A DNA stretch of 64,000 bases from Heligmosomoides polygyrus polygyrus (lineage: Eukaryota > Nematoda > Chromadorea > Rhabditida > Heligmosomidae). Shown here one piece after another: positions 1 through 9,699 of this stretch (position 1 is the first letter of the stretch; each line of letters opens with the position of its first letter). The notes beneath the pieces were generated by a model. The model saw nothing but the letters and a program-made list of their open reading frames with translations. It was not told the origin of the DNA and ran no database searches. Location: the NCBI GenBank assembly GCA_947396885.1, contig OX377203.1, positions 8,665,298 to 8,729,297 of the forward strand. The letters are read 5' to 3'. Made by a program: the position numbers and the translations under genes.

Positions 1-881
1 AATATGCCATGCCCGCGATGAGCGCGGGAAGCCATCGTGCATGCCGACCGCCACTGTTGCGGGGCCGCGGCGAAGTTTTCTTTGACTATTCGGCCGCGTG
101 CGGCGGAATGCCCATGAACTGAGCGCCGCGATGGCATCGCGGCGATGGAGGTATGCCCCCGGCCTTAGAGTCGCATCCACAAACACTTCTCATTGATAAG
201 AGTACCTGCGTCTGAGTAGCAGCTGAAAGCGATCAAAAACTGATTCTCCTTGTTCTGCTTTCGCCTATGACACTTGATCGAAATGGAATCGTTGGCCAAA
301 TTGATGTTTTCATCAAGCCTTTTAACCACTGCAACTTCTATTAGGTTGGAAAAAATATCTCTTCACACTGTGAAAAGTTTTTTACCGTTCTCCTTGTAAA
401 CACCCTAGCCAGTATTGATTGCTGATTTTATCATCCTATCACACTTCTCTACCGTTCGCAGGTCAAGACCGTTCTTGAACATCATTATTTATCCAACTCC
501 CGGACTCAATGCCAGATTGATTGATTGATTGATTGATTGCACATGTCTGTGCGCTATACAGGAAGGAACGCAATCAAAGAAAAACATAAAATTTAAGTGT
601 TTTTGAGTGTTTCTCGATTCCATGTCTGTCTCTGATGCAATACGCAATGAATCGTAACGTCGCAGCAAAACAAGCTCTCAACTGCAAAAATGGAATGCAG
701 AGAATTAGGAGGAGAGATTGTGATAATGAAAGGGGATAAGGATAGTTGTAACGTGTTAATGCTTCAGTGCCGATACCATATCTGAAACAGTACGTTATTA
801 TTATAAGCTTAAAAAACAGGTGAACATTGAAGAGAGTAACGAGATCAGATCCACCTACCTTATGGCCATTTTCGACATGGC
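1..881. other. No recognisable gene
   Basis: No open frame of note, no transposase or reverse transcriptase wording, and no inverted repeat was seen on either strand. The first 170 bases are GC-rich and the rest is moderately AT-rich. The only distinct item is the short GATT microsatellite listed separately. Confidence 0.5.
515..539. repeat. (GATT)6 microsatellite
   Basis: Six uninterrupted GATT units plus one base. No neighbouring gene gives it a role. Confidence 0.9.
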
Positions 882-1530
882 ATTCTTTATGAATTCATTA
901 AAGGATCTGCAGCAGTCAGGCAGCCGACCATATTGACGACATATATGACTGGGATCTATTACTCAACGCGCCTGTTATGAGTTGTTCGGAATGTTTTTAA
1001 AGGAAGATTATTCACTCGAGGACAAAGCAACGTCAGGAAGGCCAACTGAATTGAACGACACTGAACTACTCCATCTTCTTCGTACCGATAGTAGGCAGAC
1101 GACATTTCAACTGGCAGAGAAGCTCGAAGTGTCTCATAGGATAGTGGGAATCCATCTGAAGAATCTTGGCTTTGAATGGAAATTTGGAGCTTGGATTCCA
1201 CATGCCCTGTCAGACACTCAGTGCAAAACCACATGTTGCAAGACTCACAAAAGAAACAATAAAGAAGCTGGGCTGGGAGGTAATGCTACATCTACCGCAC
1301 AGCACTGACTTCGCCCTACCGACTGCCATCTCCACTGTGCTCTCAAGCAAGAAATTGGGAGAAATATTCTGAAACGGATGAAGGCTTTAAAAATTGGATT
1401 CAGCAATGGTACGACTCTAGAGCTGCAGTCCTTCAAAAGAGAAGAATTAGAAAAGTACCCAGTCTTTGGAGAAGAGTAGTGGAACAAAATGGAGTTCATC
1501 TCAATTGATTTGATATTGTTGTTGTGAAGC
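882..1530 (+). pseudogene. Mariner transposase relic, internally deleted
   Basis: The frame opening at 982 reads SLEDKATSGRPTELND, then a helix-turn-helix segment (TTFQLAEKLEVSHRIVGIHL) and WIPHALSD, which match the DNA-binding half and the WVPHEL linker of mariner transposases. Shortly after 1230 the text jumps, in another frame, to LGWEVMLHLPHSTDFALP, the degraded region around the third catalytic Asp. A C-terminal stretch follows near 1395-1500 (WIQQWYDSRAAVLQKRR, then PSLWRRVVEQNGVHLN). The catalytic core between HTH and C-terminus is missing, so this is a deletion derivative with stops and frameshifts. Terminal inverted repeats were not identified, so the ends are approximate. Family assignment is good; subfamily is open. 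Confidence 0.72.
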
Positions 1531-2491
1531 AATAAATCTTTGGAAAAAATGAAAAGACTCTTTTCCAACCTATTAATTACACATGTTTAAGTCTGAAGCG
1601 ACTAAACCTAGGCTCTATGGCGTTATAATCTTTTTTTACGATAAAAAGCCTCGCACTAAGCAGGACTCGAACCCACACTTGCTGTTTTGCTGGCAGGATA
1701 CTACAGCCTGTGGTCTCCGCACACTTTTGCTCAAGTGGCGGGCGCCGGTGGCGATTGGGAGAGGAAATGCCGAACCGCGCCGCGTCTGTTTCGGTGCGAG
1801 AAAATGCCGGAAACTATGGAGAAGATGCCCACTGCCAGGGGAGAAAATATCCACGATCACTGTCGCTAGTGGGTTCAAACCCATTTGACAAAACACGTGA
1901 TGATCGTGAACAAGGATACGGTCTTTTCGTCATGGGTAGGACATGCGAAAGAAATCGAGGACGTGGGAAGTGGGGCTAAGAGAATATCTCATCCGTGTGC
2001 TCAAAAACAGCAACGTGGTCATGTTTAATCATACAAAGTTCGTAAAATGTACGAATACGCAGACCAGCAAGGTTGGCCCCTCTCATAAAAAGTGTACATC
2101 TTCTGCTATGCTTACGCCTTATCTCATGACTGAGGGCAGTGCTACGCATACACTTTGAAGGAAACACAATAATGATATTTGCGTCTGTGAATGTAGTGCC
2201 TGTTGATCCATGAAAATATCTGACATAGCAAGATATGGAGTCCCTGCCACTGCAAAGAAAAAATGATTTTTGTGTATTTTTGCAATTTGATGGAAAAACA
2301 TGTACTTTAAATACTAAATGCTTTCTTCATAACGGATCCTCCTCTTTGTCGCGGTTGGCTTTTGTTGCCTTGGAGGTGCTCTGGTCGGTGGTCATCAAGA
2401 TCCTCTCGAATCCTCTGCTCGCCTTCCTTTTTCGTAAAGTGCCATGCGGATTTCGACCTTTTGGACCTTGCGCTATTACGGTGTGTTATTC
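1531..2491. other. Repeat-like DNA without a recognised gene
   Basis: A GC-rich stretch around 1640-1900 carries RNA polymerase III B-box-like text (rc 1662-1674, and GGGTTCAAACCC-like near 1870) but no cloverleaf. An 18-mer at 1712-1729 (GGTCTCCGCACACTTTTG) recurs exactly at 24543-24560, so part of this is an interspersed repeat. The short open frames here resemble no family I know. Confidence 0.4.
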
Positions 2492-2513
2492 TTCAAACAT
2501 GGGTAATTAAACC
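2492..2513 (-). repeat. SL1 spliced-leader sequence, 20/22 match
   Basis: Reading the minus strand gives GGTTTAATTACCCA, then GTTTGA with two substitutions relative to canonical nematode SL1. The bases just before it (minus strand) are ACCATAAAG, shared with the copy at 26724-26745. What follows on the minus strand is not an SL RNA intron with an Sm site, so this is not an obvious SL RNA gene. Confidence 0.75.
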
Positions 2514-3500
2514 TTTATGGTAATGATTTTACATTTTAAACGAGCGAATAATAAGATACAGCAGATGGGCAAAGTATGTTGCACACAGTACATGGCAAAG
2601 TATGCTAGATGGCCAAAAGATAAAGATTAGTGACAAGTAAGACGTTTTGAAAAGGCAAGTCATATTTGACGGGCAAGGTTTAATTTGACAGACTAGAATT
2701 AAAACCATAAACAAGCAAGGAATCGAGGAGGCAAGAAATATGCGCGGCCACCCTGGAGGCGACCGTACAGATGAGTGGCTTCAATTGTTTTCGCTAAGTG
2801 AGGACGGCCGAGAGGACTTACGTGATCCACAAAGAAGCAGCTGGGAGTTTCGGCTAGAGGACGAGCGTTATGTGATCAGCATAGAAAAAGCATGGAAGCG
2901 GCGCCAAGAGACTCAATACGGCTCAATACTAAGTGAACGATTAGATACCTCCAAATCATGGGCAGTTAGATAGGAGCAAGCTGACTAGTAATAGCGGCTC
3001 AGGTGTCGCTATACTCTTCTTGGTCACCACTCTCAGCCCAGGAGCTCTACAAAAGTTTCTGTGGATTTCAACATAGTTAAAAAGTGTTCCGTGTGCGCGA
3101 TACATCCGCCTCTGCTCGTATGGAATTTCTACAAGCCATTGGTAAATTATAATACTGTAAGACAGCAAACATCAAAAGCGTTCTTTAAAAATTTAGGTGC
3201 TTTGTTTTTAACACTTTAATGACGCCAAAACAAAAGCTACGCTCCTAAGAGACGGCAATCAGGCTGTGACATTGTGTTCTACAGATAGAAAAGAATTCCT
3301 TCTCTTCGAAGATCAACATACTGCATGCATACCTTGCAAGAAGAAGACTGTGAGAAAAAGTGTTGCATTGCTCCGAATGCAAGAATATTTTGGAAAGTTC
3401 AAAATATAACGAAAGATCTGAAATTCGTTGAGCCCCAAGAGCATGTTTTTAAAGCGATGAACGATTTAAGCTAATGCAGAATTTCTTAAGGAGAGAAAAG
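2514..3500. other. No recognised gene
   Basis: A 77-codon plus-strand frame at 2740-2973 has no family I recognise. No inverted repeats or tRNA-like boxes were noticed. Given the RTE remnant that follows, part of this could be decayed upstream RTE sequence, but I cannot show it. Confidence 0.35.
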
Positions 3501-3505
3501 TGTAA

Positions 3506-4075
3506 GTGTTGGCTAAAACTGTAGTGTTGGGTATGAGCACCGCCAGCAGCTGCAGGAACTTCGCCAACTTAAAGACCAAGACGACCGTTCTCCGTCGTCC
3601 TGATCGGAACGCTACCTCTTCCAGAAGGGCCATGGAGAAAGTCATCTACAACTTCGAGTTTGATCTCTTTGATAGCCCCATCCACCTGCCCCTGGCAATC
3701 TTCCGCACCTTCCGCAGGACGGAAGCGTCGCGCTTTCTGTCCTCCCTTCTGAGGCTCGACACGCCATCTCGTTGATAAAGAATCGTACAGCACCCAGCCT
3801 CGATAGGATCGTACGTGAACCACCTCCATTCAAAGCGGATCATCTTGCGGTGATCTTCACACGCTACCTGTTGGAGTGCAAGGTTCCACGTTACTAGAAG
3901 GCCAGCGCAGCCGTCATCCTACAATGGTAACATGCAGGACATTAGCCAACCGCACGATCTGACTGCTGCTCGTGGTCTACAACTTGTTCACTTGAGTCAT
4001 GATGAACATGATCAGCTGAACGCTTTCGGAAAGGACCGAATTGTCGCGAGAGTATAAGTTGCAGTCGTTTCCTCT
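3506..4075 (+). pseudogene. RTE-type retrotransposon RT fragment (fingers region)
   Basis: Reading across frames, the plus strand gives a coiled segment (EHRQQLQELRQLKDQDD), then SRRAMEKVIYNFEFDLFDSP, then RHAISLIKNRTAP and IFTRYLLECKVPRYWKASA with scattered stops. This is the order of the linker between endonuclease and reverse transcriptase and the first RT blocks in nematode RTE elements (compare the family pattern FTRYLxECKVPxxWK). Near 3930-4010 the NYRPICLLSVxYKLFT block can be followed through a frameshift. It stops before the catalytic palm, so it is a non-functional fragment. Both ends are blurred by decay. Confidence 0.75.
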
Positions 4076-4338
4076 TCGTGCCCTTCAAGCGAGGAGGATC
4101 TATTCACTAACTTAATACCAATGGTATTTGCCGTATAAAGGGTCCGTGATCTCCGTTTCTTTCAGAATGATTCATAGTTGAGCAATGTAGCATTATCTAA
4201 CAGCTCATCAGCGCCTTTGTTGTTATTGCAAAGTTTCAACATAGCCCCTTCTTCAGAGTATAAACACCGATCAGTAGAGCAGGCTGTTAGTCCTTCTAGC
4301 TTGCTTCTTTTATATTGTAGATTTAGATATACAGTAAA

Positions 4339-4360
4339 GGTTTAATTACCCAAGTTTGAG
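4339..4360 (+). repeat. SL1 spliced-leader sequence, exact 22/22
   Basis: Exact match to the canonical 22-nt nematode SL1 on the plus strand, beginning GGTTTAATTACCC and ending TTTGAG. It is followed by GTGGTCGCACG, not the GTAAAC-type intron start of SL RNA, and I see no Sm site close by. Pol III A-box-like text (GTGGCGCAGTCAAAGG) follows about 30 bases later. It could be a relic of a retroposed trans-spliced RNA or a decayed SL RNA gene. Confidence 0.85.
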
Positions 4361-4814
4361 GTGGTCGCACGTCTACATAGGCCTGCGTGGCGCAGTCAAA
4401 GGGCAGTCTATCGCCAGCCGTCAAATACACAACACTCAAATAGCGGTACAAGACTTTTTTTGCTCAGATTTTCAATCTATAACAAAAACGTAAAACTAGA
4501 AAACGAGCACATCACCAGAACCAGATTAGTTGTAGTTACTTTTTGACTCTACGAGCTAAACTAAATCATAGATTATCCCAATTTTATTTATTTTTTGAGT
4601 CACATGAATGCCACGTGGAGTGATGTCCGTTAGCATATGCGCTTCAGAATTATGAGTAGAAGATGAACAAAACGCAGTTTGAGCGAATTTATTGACAAAT
4701 TGATATAGTTTTGCTGATTTTGAGGAGCTTCTGACGGCTTCATTTTTTGCCAACCATTTCTTTGTTTATTAAAACAGATAATTTCACAGAATTTGCTCAC
4801 AAATTTTTCTACAA
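4361..4814. other. No recognised gene
   Basis: AT-rich sequence with no coding signature. It lies between the exact SL1 sequence and a LINE-like tail. Confidence 0.4.
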
Positions 4815-4890
4815 TTATTTTTATTTATTTATTTATCAGACATGAACCTAGTCATGCATTACATAAGTAATGGCACATAAACAAATACTA
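4815..4890 (-). repeat. CR1-like LINE 3' tail
   Basis: On the minus strand the text runs CTTATGTAATGCATGACTAG, then GTTCATGTCTGATAAATAAA and a run of AAATA units. The same 3'-terminal wording occurs on the plus strand at 10055-10130. Tails of this type end CR1-like non-LTR elements, and a CR1-like RT fragment sits nearby at 9877-10068. Only the tail is recognisable here. Confidence 0.5.
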
Positions 4891-5044
4891 GGTCACACAA
4901 ACTTACAACCAACATAAAATCAAACACAGCACAGATAACATAACTTTTTAAGTACCAGTAAGGACTTGGACAAACTCGCAGACATGTTTACGATATTCTC
5001 ATCCTCACATTATAATAAGTTCAAATACATTTTAATAATTTGAA

Positions 5045-5156
5045 GAACCAAGATAATAACTTTTATGGTTCGTTTCGCCACCTTCCTTCAGAGGAACCTT
5101 GTAAATTATAACACCTCCCCGGTGGCTCATCAGTGAAGAAAGAGGTGTTATAATTT
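5045..5156 (-). repeat. Structured repeat with CTGATGAG and CGAAAC boxes
   Basis: This block lies just beyond the 3' end of the Penelope-like ORF. It contains a perfect 15-bp inverted repeat (5103-5117 against 5142-5156, AAATTATAACACCTC). On the minus strand it has CTGATGAG-CCACC followed about 40 bases later by GGTGG-CGAAAC-GAACC. Those are the two conserved boxes of hammerhead ribozymes. However, the 15-bp stem and the CCACC/GGTGG stem cannot both form in the hammerhead topology, so I do not call a ribozyme. A diverged second copy is at 36100-36190. It may be part of the 3' terminal region of the element. Confidence 0.5.
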
Positions 5157-5702
5157 ATTTTAATATTTATTTGTTTATTGTTAATATAATAATTTTGTAT
5201 TTTTATTTTTTAATTTTTTATATTTTTATCTATTTATTTATTTGTTTATTCTATTTTTTGACAGCATTATTTTTTAAATTTTTTACTATAAAATGTTAAA
5301 ACGAAGATATTTATTGAATTGTACACATATTTAATTTTAGAAAAGATTTTATTACAATTCGTTTAAGTTTGAAACAATTTTAAAACTTTTTTTGTTAAAG
5401 ATTGTTAGTGAAAAATAATAAACTTACAAAATTCTGTTGCAACGGCCACACTCCATCTTCTTTCTATATAAAGTAATTCATACTGTGCTCTATTGTACGG
5501 TATAAGGATAGATATTGTGATATATGTTATCATTACGGTATTCATTTCATTCTTCACACGATGGGAATGGAGGTGCTAATTACAAGTGATTCTATTAAAA
5601 AATCACTACTTTTTTCAACGCAATTATTGTGTTTATTAATTTATTTGTTTATTCAGAATAAATTTATAAGTTCAATGGAAGGAGATGGAAAACTACTTCG
5701 AA
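5157..5702 (-). other. 3' flank of the Penelope-like ORF
   Basis: Very AT-rich DNA between the stop codon of the Penelope-like ORF and the structured repeat. No further open frame. It is probably the 3' untranslated part of the element. I could not find a matching pseudo-LTR on the other side. Confidence 0.45.
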
Positions 5703-8438
5703 CTATTTGAGTGTTTTTATAAAGTTTATTGCTTTATTATAGTTATCTAACATGCTGTACTTATATAGTATTTGCCTGTTTTTATTCAGACACTTTCTTA
5801 TATTTTCGGCAATAAATTCTGTGCTATATCCATTATGTGTAAGTATTCTGTGAAGTTCTCTTATCTTAGTGCAAAAATATTGAAATGTTGAACAGACAGT
5901 AGCTATTCTAAGTGTTTCTGTGTAAATGACATTATGTTTAATTCTGATTGAAATCTGTGAGTCTACGTGTGGAAACCTATTTACTTTAAAATTGAAAGAA
6001 TCTGTTTTGTTGTATAGGTTGTTTTCAATTTTATTATTTACGACTTCAATAGTTATGTCGAGATAGTTACATTTGTATTCACTTTCGTGTGTTTTTTTAA
6101 ATTCCAATGTGTTTTTATAAACTAAAGTAAGTATGTAATCAATGTGGCTTTCTTTGTAATTATGAACTATAAGTATGTCGTCCATATATCTAAATGGCTT
6201 AAACAATTGGTTTCTATTTAAAATTGTATTCTTAGAGTATTCAAATTCAAACATAGACATGGTTAAGTCAGCGAGTAAAGGGCTGAAGTTACCTCCTTGA
6301 GGAACTCCTTTATTTTGTTTAAATACTATACTGGCGAATATGCAGTAACTATTTTTCAATAAGTAGTCTATTAAATATAAAAGATCCGTTATATTATAAT
6401 ACCTATATTTATTATTTTGAGTTGAGTTATCAGTATAGAAAGTTTTATATCCATTACATGCTATGAAATTTTTTCCAGAATTTTTGAAGCAAAGAATAAT
6501 AAGATTTTTCATTTTTTCTAATATAACAGTATGAGGCATGCTAGTGAACGTGTCTGTAAAATCAGCGGAATACAATTTAACATTATCTGCGTCAATACTT
6601 GCTAGTTCTGGTGTTATGTTAGAATTTTTGATAGCCCAATATGTTTTAATAGACCTTGTATTACTAGCTACATTATTGGCGTAATTAATAAAGTGTGTTT
6701 TTAGAAAAGTAAATATACAACAAAGTTCTAGGGCCAAGGGCTTAACACTGCTATTATATGCCCCGGTAATAAATCTAAATTTTACAGGGTCTTTATGAAG
6801 TTTAGGCAGTGAATAAATAATTGGTAAATCTACATTTGAATCTACGCTTAATTTATTTCTTATTTGGAATTGATGATGCTTTTCTATTATGGGCAGCTTA
6901 TTAGAAACGTTCAAATTAACATATGTATTATTAGTGTTACTGTTGTTAAAGACATCATTTTCGTTATCATATGTAATTCCCATTTCTTTCATTAGTTTAA
7001 GTATGTAAAATTTTTTGCAAATAATACCATAATTATTGCTTGCTTTATCCAATGGACAAAATATAAAATCTTTCTGTAGTCTTTGTATTGTATGGTACGG
7101 TATATAAACTTTATTACTAATGTTGATATGACTTAGCAATGGTTTTATTTTGTTTCTGTATTCTATTGCAAAGAAATTGTTCAATTGGTTCATTTGGTCT
7201 GTCGAAATTCCATGGAATCTACTTATGTGATTAATAACTTTTTCGACAGTGGATTTATATGTGTTATGCACTATATCTCTGGTGTAACCTATTAATGGTC
7301 TATATTTTGTGCCTTTTACCATAATTTCTTTTAAGTGTTGGTGTTCTATAATGTTTAGATTACCTGTGATAATATGACAGTGAGTAGTGTCAATGAATGA
7401 GCTGTATTTACTTTTTTCTGTTTTACATATGCATTCTCTATTGACTATATCTTTATAACTTTCAAGATTGGCGTTTTTTAGAAATTGATTATAGTTGAAA
7501 ATAGTAGTAGATATAGGTCGCTTATAGGTATACACTACTCTGAAAGGAATAAATTCTTTTGTGGAGGTACTTCTGATTATTTCTTTAACTTTGCTGCTGT
7601 TGAATATTTTATTAAAGTTAATACGGTCAAAAATATCACCTTTATATTCCATGTCTACATAATTGAATGATTTCTTTTCTACTTGTTTGATATTATTGTT
7701 TGTATTGTATTTTATATGTGTCAGCAAGCACAGAACAATAAGCTTAGTTTTTTGATTAACATTGCTAAGGAAGTCTTTACTTAAACTGAGATTAACAAGT
7801 GTATCCAAATTTTGTTTATTTAGCATCTTGATTTTGTTATAAACTTCAAAGACTTTAATGTTTTCTTCGTTACTGAGATATTGTATGAATTGGTTTGTAT
7901 TATAACAGTTTTTGTTTTTACTTCTTCTTTTATTTCCTCTATTTGTTCTTACTTTTACAATCTGGAGTGAGTAAAATGGATGATTTGTTTTATAATCAAG
8001 TGGATTAATTATAGAAGATATATTTCCATAGCCTTTTATGTTGTCATTAAGACCAAATGGATAAGCACTATTTAAAAGTTTAATCCAAAATAATTCTTTG
8101 TTAAATAATTTGTTTTTATCTATGTTTTCTTCTAAGGCGTCTAAAACTGTAAACTTTGGAATTGACCCACATTGATGAAAATGTTCATAGAGTGGAGTGT
8201 ATTTCTTTTTGTTATTAGTGTAATAAATGTGCTCTCTGATTCTTTCCTTTAATGATCTAGTAGTTATTCCGACATATTGAAGCTTACAAGAGTCGCAGTT
8301 AATACAGTAAACTACAGATTTAGTTTTACAATTAGTATCTTCCTTTTTATAGGTATTTATATAAACTTTAGTAACATAAGAAATAATGTGGTTTTCAAAA
8401 TTGATTTGTTTACAGTACCTACAGTCAGAACTGCACAT
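5703..8438 (-). CDS. Penelope-like retroelement protein, Naiad-type: GIY-YIG endonuclease plus reverse transcriptase
   Basis: A single uninterrupted 911-codon frame, the only long intact gene in the window. Residues 42-131 form a GIY-YIG endonuclease: VVYCI (42-46), YVG (55-57), a likely catalytic Arg66 in LKERIREH, Glu115 in the NKELFWI block and PFGLN (127-131). Cys48, Cys51, His70 and His86/88 fit the CCHH zinc motif of Penelope endonucleases. A linker rich in Asn and Lys leads to a CxC motif (Cys336, Cys338, ECICK) and HIITGNLNII (355-364). Reverse transcriptase follows: fingers DKASNNYGIICKK (464-476), LPKLHKDPVKFRFITG (544-559), motif A around Asp626 (SADFTDTFTSMPH), motif B GVPQGG (711-716), catalytic YMDD (751-754) and a thumb with NYLDITIE and RFPHVDS. 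Endonuclease-first order with CxC is the published hallmark of Naiad/Chlamys elements; canonical Penelopes have the endonuclease last. The frame stays open for 61 codons upstream of this first ATG, back to a stop at 8622-8624, so the true start is uncertain. Composition is far more AT-rich than its neighbours. Activity is inferred only from intact motifs. Confidence 0.93.
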   Translation of the reverse strand: MCSSDCRYCKQINFENHIISYVTKVYINTYKKEDTNCKTKSVVYCINCDSCKLQYVGITTRSLKERIREHIYYTNNKKKYTPLYEHFHQCGSIPKFTVLDALEENIDKNKLFNKELFWIKLLNSAYPFGLNDNIKGYGNISSIINPLDYKTNHPFYSLQIVKVRTNRGNKRRSKNKNCYNTNQFIQYLSNEENIKVFEVYNKIKMLNKQNLDTLVNLSLSKDFLSNVNQKTKLIVLCLLTHIKYNTNNNIKQVEKKSFNYVDMEYKGDIFDRINFNKIFNSSKVKEIIRSTSTKEFIPFRVVYTYKRPISTTIFNYNQFLKNANLESYKDIVNRECICKTEKSKYSSFIDTTHCHIITGNLNIIEHQHLKEIMVKGTKYRPLIGYTRDIVHNTYKSTVEKVINHISRFHGISTDQMNQLNNFFAIEYRNKIKPLLSHINISNKVYIPYHTIQRLQKDFIFCPLDKASNNYGIICKKFYILKLMKEMGITYDNENDVFNNSNTNNTYVNLNVSNKLPIIEKHHQFQIRNKLSVDSNVDLPIIYSLPKLHKDPVKFRFITGAYNSSVKPLALELCCIFTFLKTHFINYANNVASNTRSIKTYWAIKNSNITPELASIDADNVKLYSADFTDTFTSMPHTVILEKMKNLIILCFKNSGKNFIACNGYKTFYTDNSTQNNKYRYYNITDLLYLIDYLLKNSYCIFASIVFKQNKGVPQGGNFSPLLADLTMSMFEFEYSKNTILNRNQLFKPFRYMDDILIVHNYKESHIDYILTLVYKNTLEFKKTHESEYKCNYLDITIEVVNNKIENNLYNKTDSFNFKVNRFPHVDSQISIRIKHNVIYTETLRIATVCSTFQYFCTKIRELHRILTHNGYSTEFIAENIRKCLNKNRQILYKYSMLDNYNKAINFIKTLK

Positions 8439-8800
8439 TGACCCTTTACTGGAGTTTCCAAAATTTTTAATGGAATATTGATTGCTCCCATTTTTATATT
8501 TTATAAATTTGTTTAGGGTATGATAGTTAGCTATGTTATAGTTAAATTTATTTGCAGACCTAGTATCAAAGTACCTGGGAGGTCCAGCCCAAGTACAGTG
8601 AGCAGTTTCCCATAATGGGTTTTAGGGGGCTGCCCTACGGGGTTGTCGAACCCGTTTTGTACCATATGGGTACGATTAGTACTGGAGGCGCCAAAATAAA
8701 CTGCTCACGACTATTTTGACTTTTATAAACCCCATCAGTACTAACCCCTATTTTTAGTAAGAGGGTAGGTCCTCTTTTTTGTAGTTAATGAGTTGAAAGC
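8439..8800 (-). promoter_or_regulatory. Hairpin-rich 5' leader of the Penelope-like element
   Basis: Several self-complementary segments cluster upstream of the ORF: 8571-8596 (9-bp stem, one wobble), GTGAGCAGTTT at 8598-8608 against its complement at 8698-8708 (11 bp, perfect), GTACC/GGTAC at 8659-8673, and TTAGTACT near 8677 against AGTACTAA near 8730. Penelope elements commonly carry structured leaders in pseudo-LTRs, but whether this one has promoter or ribozyme activity is inference. The coding frame is open through 8439-8621 without an ATG. Confidence 0.4.
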
Positions 8801-9468
8801 GGGATGTCAAAGCTCCCTTTAAAAACAATAACAAAAACGTAAATAACAACAACAAAAATAAACGGGGGAGGGGATACTGTATTGTAAATAGATATGGAGC
8901 AAATCAGTAACCATATATAAGGTCTTTTGTGTTAGACTATAAGTTGTTAGGTACATGATATTAGTGTTTAGAGTTTTTGTTGATAAAATACAGGATTGGA
9001 TTAGTGCTTTGAGCATTTTTGCCTTTATTTAATAAAAATACAGAACTAGAAAGAGTAGAAAGGTATAATGTATGCTTAGTCAATAAACAAATTATCGGTT
9101 AGCAAATAAGTAATTAGATTAAATATTAAAGCGTCAACTTGACGCACAGACCACTGGTCCATTAAATCACCACTGGTGACTGAGGCAAATTTCCTCCATA
9201 ATTTGTGTTAATAAAAGATAGAAGATATTAAGTAAAACCCGAAAATCGGCGCTGAATAATATGTGAATATGAATATGCTAATAATATGCTGAATAATATC
9301 CATCTTCAAGTTTTTAAGAATTCAGTAAGTGAGGAAGTTTGATCTTGCCTGCGATTTTGGAACTGGAAGGTAAAGCCTCAGGTTACCTCTCCTAGTCGTA
9401 GTCAGAGGTGCACCAAAAGATATCGTGGGATCTAATTCTATTTGTAAGAATCTTAAACATTAGGATCA
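8801..9468. other. No recognised gene
   Basis: AT-rich, with no coding signature on either strand. It may include decayed 5' flank of the Penelope-like element. Confidence 0.4.
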
Positions 9469-9539
9469 TGTCGACCATCTTCCTTCGATAGAGGAACGGC
9501 AACTTCAGCTGTTCCTCTATCGAAGGAAGATGGTCGACA
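9469..9539. repeat. Perfect 29-bp hairpin (first of three)
   Basis: Arms 9469-9497 and 9511-9539 are perfectly complementary (TGTCGACCATCTTCC... against its complement), with a 13-nt spacer. A 39-bp perfect hairpin follows with no gap. Natural inverted repeats this long decay quickly, so the structure is recent or selected. Confidence 0.95.
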
Positions 9540-9624
9540 GACGACACCCCGTAACTATGACAGCATACCTAGAGGTCCCCAGTCTGGACCTCTAGGTATG
9601 CTGTCATAGTTACGGGGTGTCGTC
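9540..9624. repeat. Perfect 39-bp hairpin (second of three)
   Basis: Arms 9540-9578 and 9586-9624 are perfectly complementary over 39 bp with a 7-nt loop. The left arm begins GACGACACCCCGTAAC. It shares no sequence with the first hairpin, so the two arose separately or by two fold-back events at one site. Confidence 0.95.
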
Positions 9625-9649
9625 GCCGTCCAGTTACAAGGTGGACGGC
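9625..9649. repeat. Short hairpin (third of three)
   Basis: GCCGTCCA at 9625-9632 pairs with TGGACGGC at 9642-9649 around a 9-nt loop. It starts at the base after the 39-bp hairpin ends. Confidence 0.8.
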
Positions 9650-9699
9650 AGTTTCACAACAACGACGACGTTGCAGTCGACGAATGGGCAGCGTTACGC

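Larger units (their letters stand above)
5045..8800 (-). mobile_element. Naiad-type Penelope-like element, approximate extent
   Basis: The extent covers the intact ORF, the AT-rich 3' flank, the structured repeat at 5045-5156 and a hairpin-rich 5' leader up to roughly 8800. I saw no clear target-site duplication or pseudo-LTR pair, so both limits are estimates. A CR1-like tail abuts the 3' side, and mariner and hairpin remnants lie beyond the 5' side. Confidence 0.6.

Noticed and set aside
5045..5156. Calling a canonical hammerhead ribozyme
   Set aside because: The two core boxes are present but the stem order is wrong for types I-III, and the perfect 15-bp stem competes with the CCACC/GGTGG stem. 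Kept as a structured repeat and a testable finding only.
9469..9624. MicroRNA precursor
   Set aside because: Perfect 29- and 39-bp stems without bulges are atypical for animal pre-miRNAs, and there is no evidence of processing. Kept as hairpins of unknown origin.
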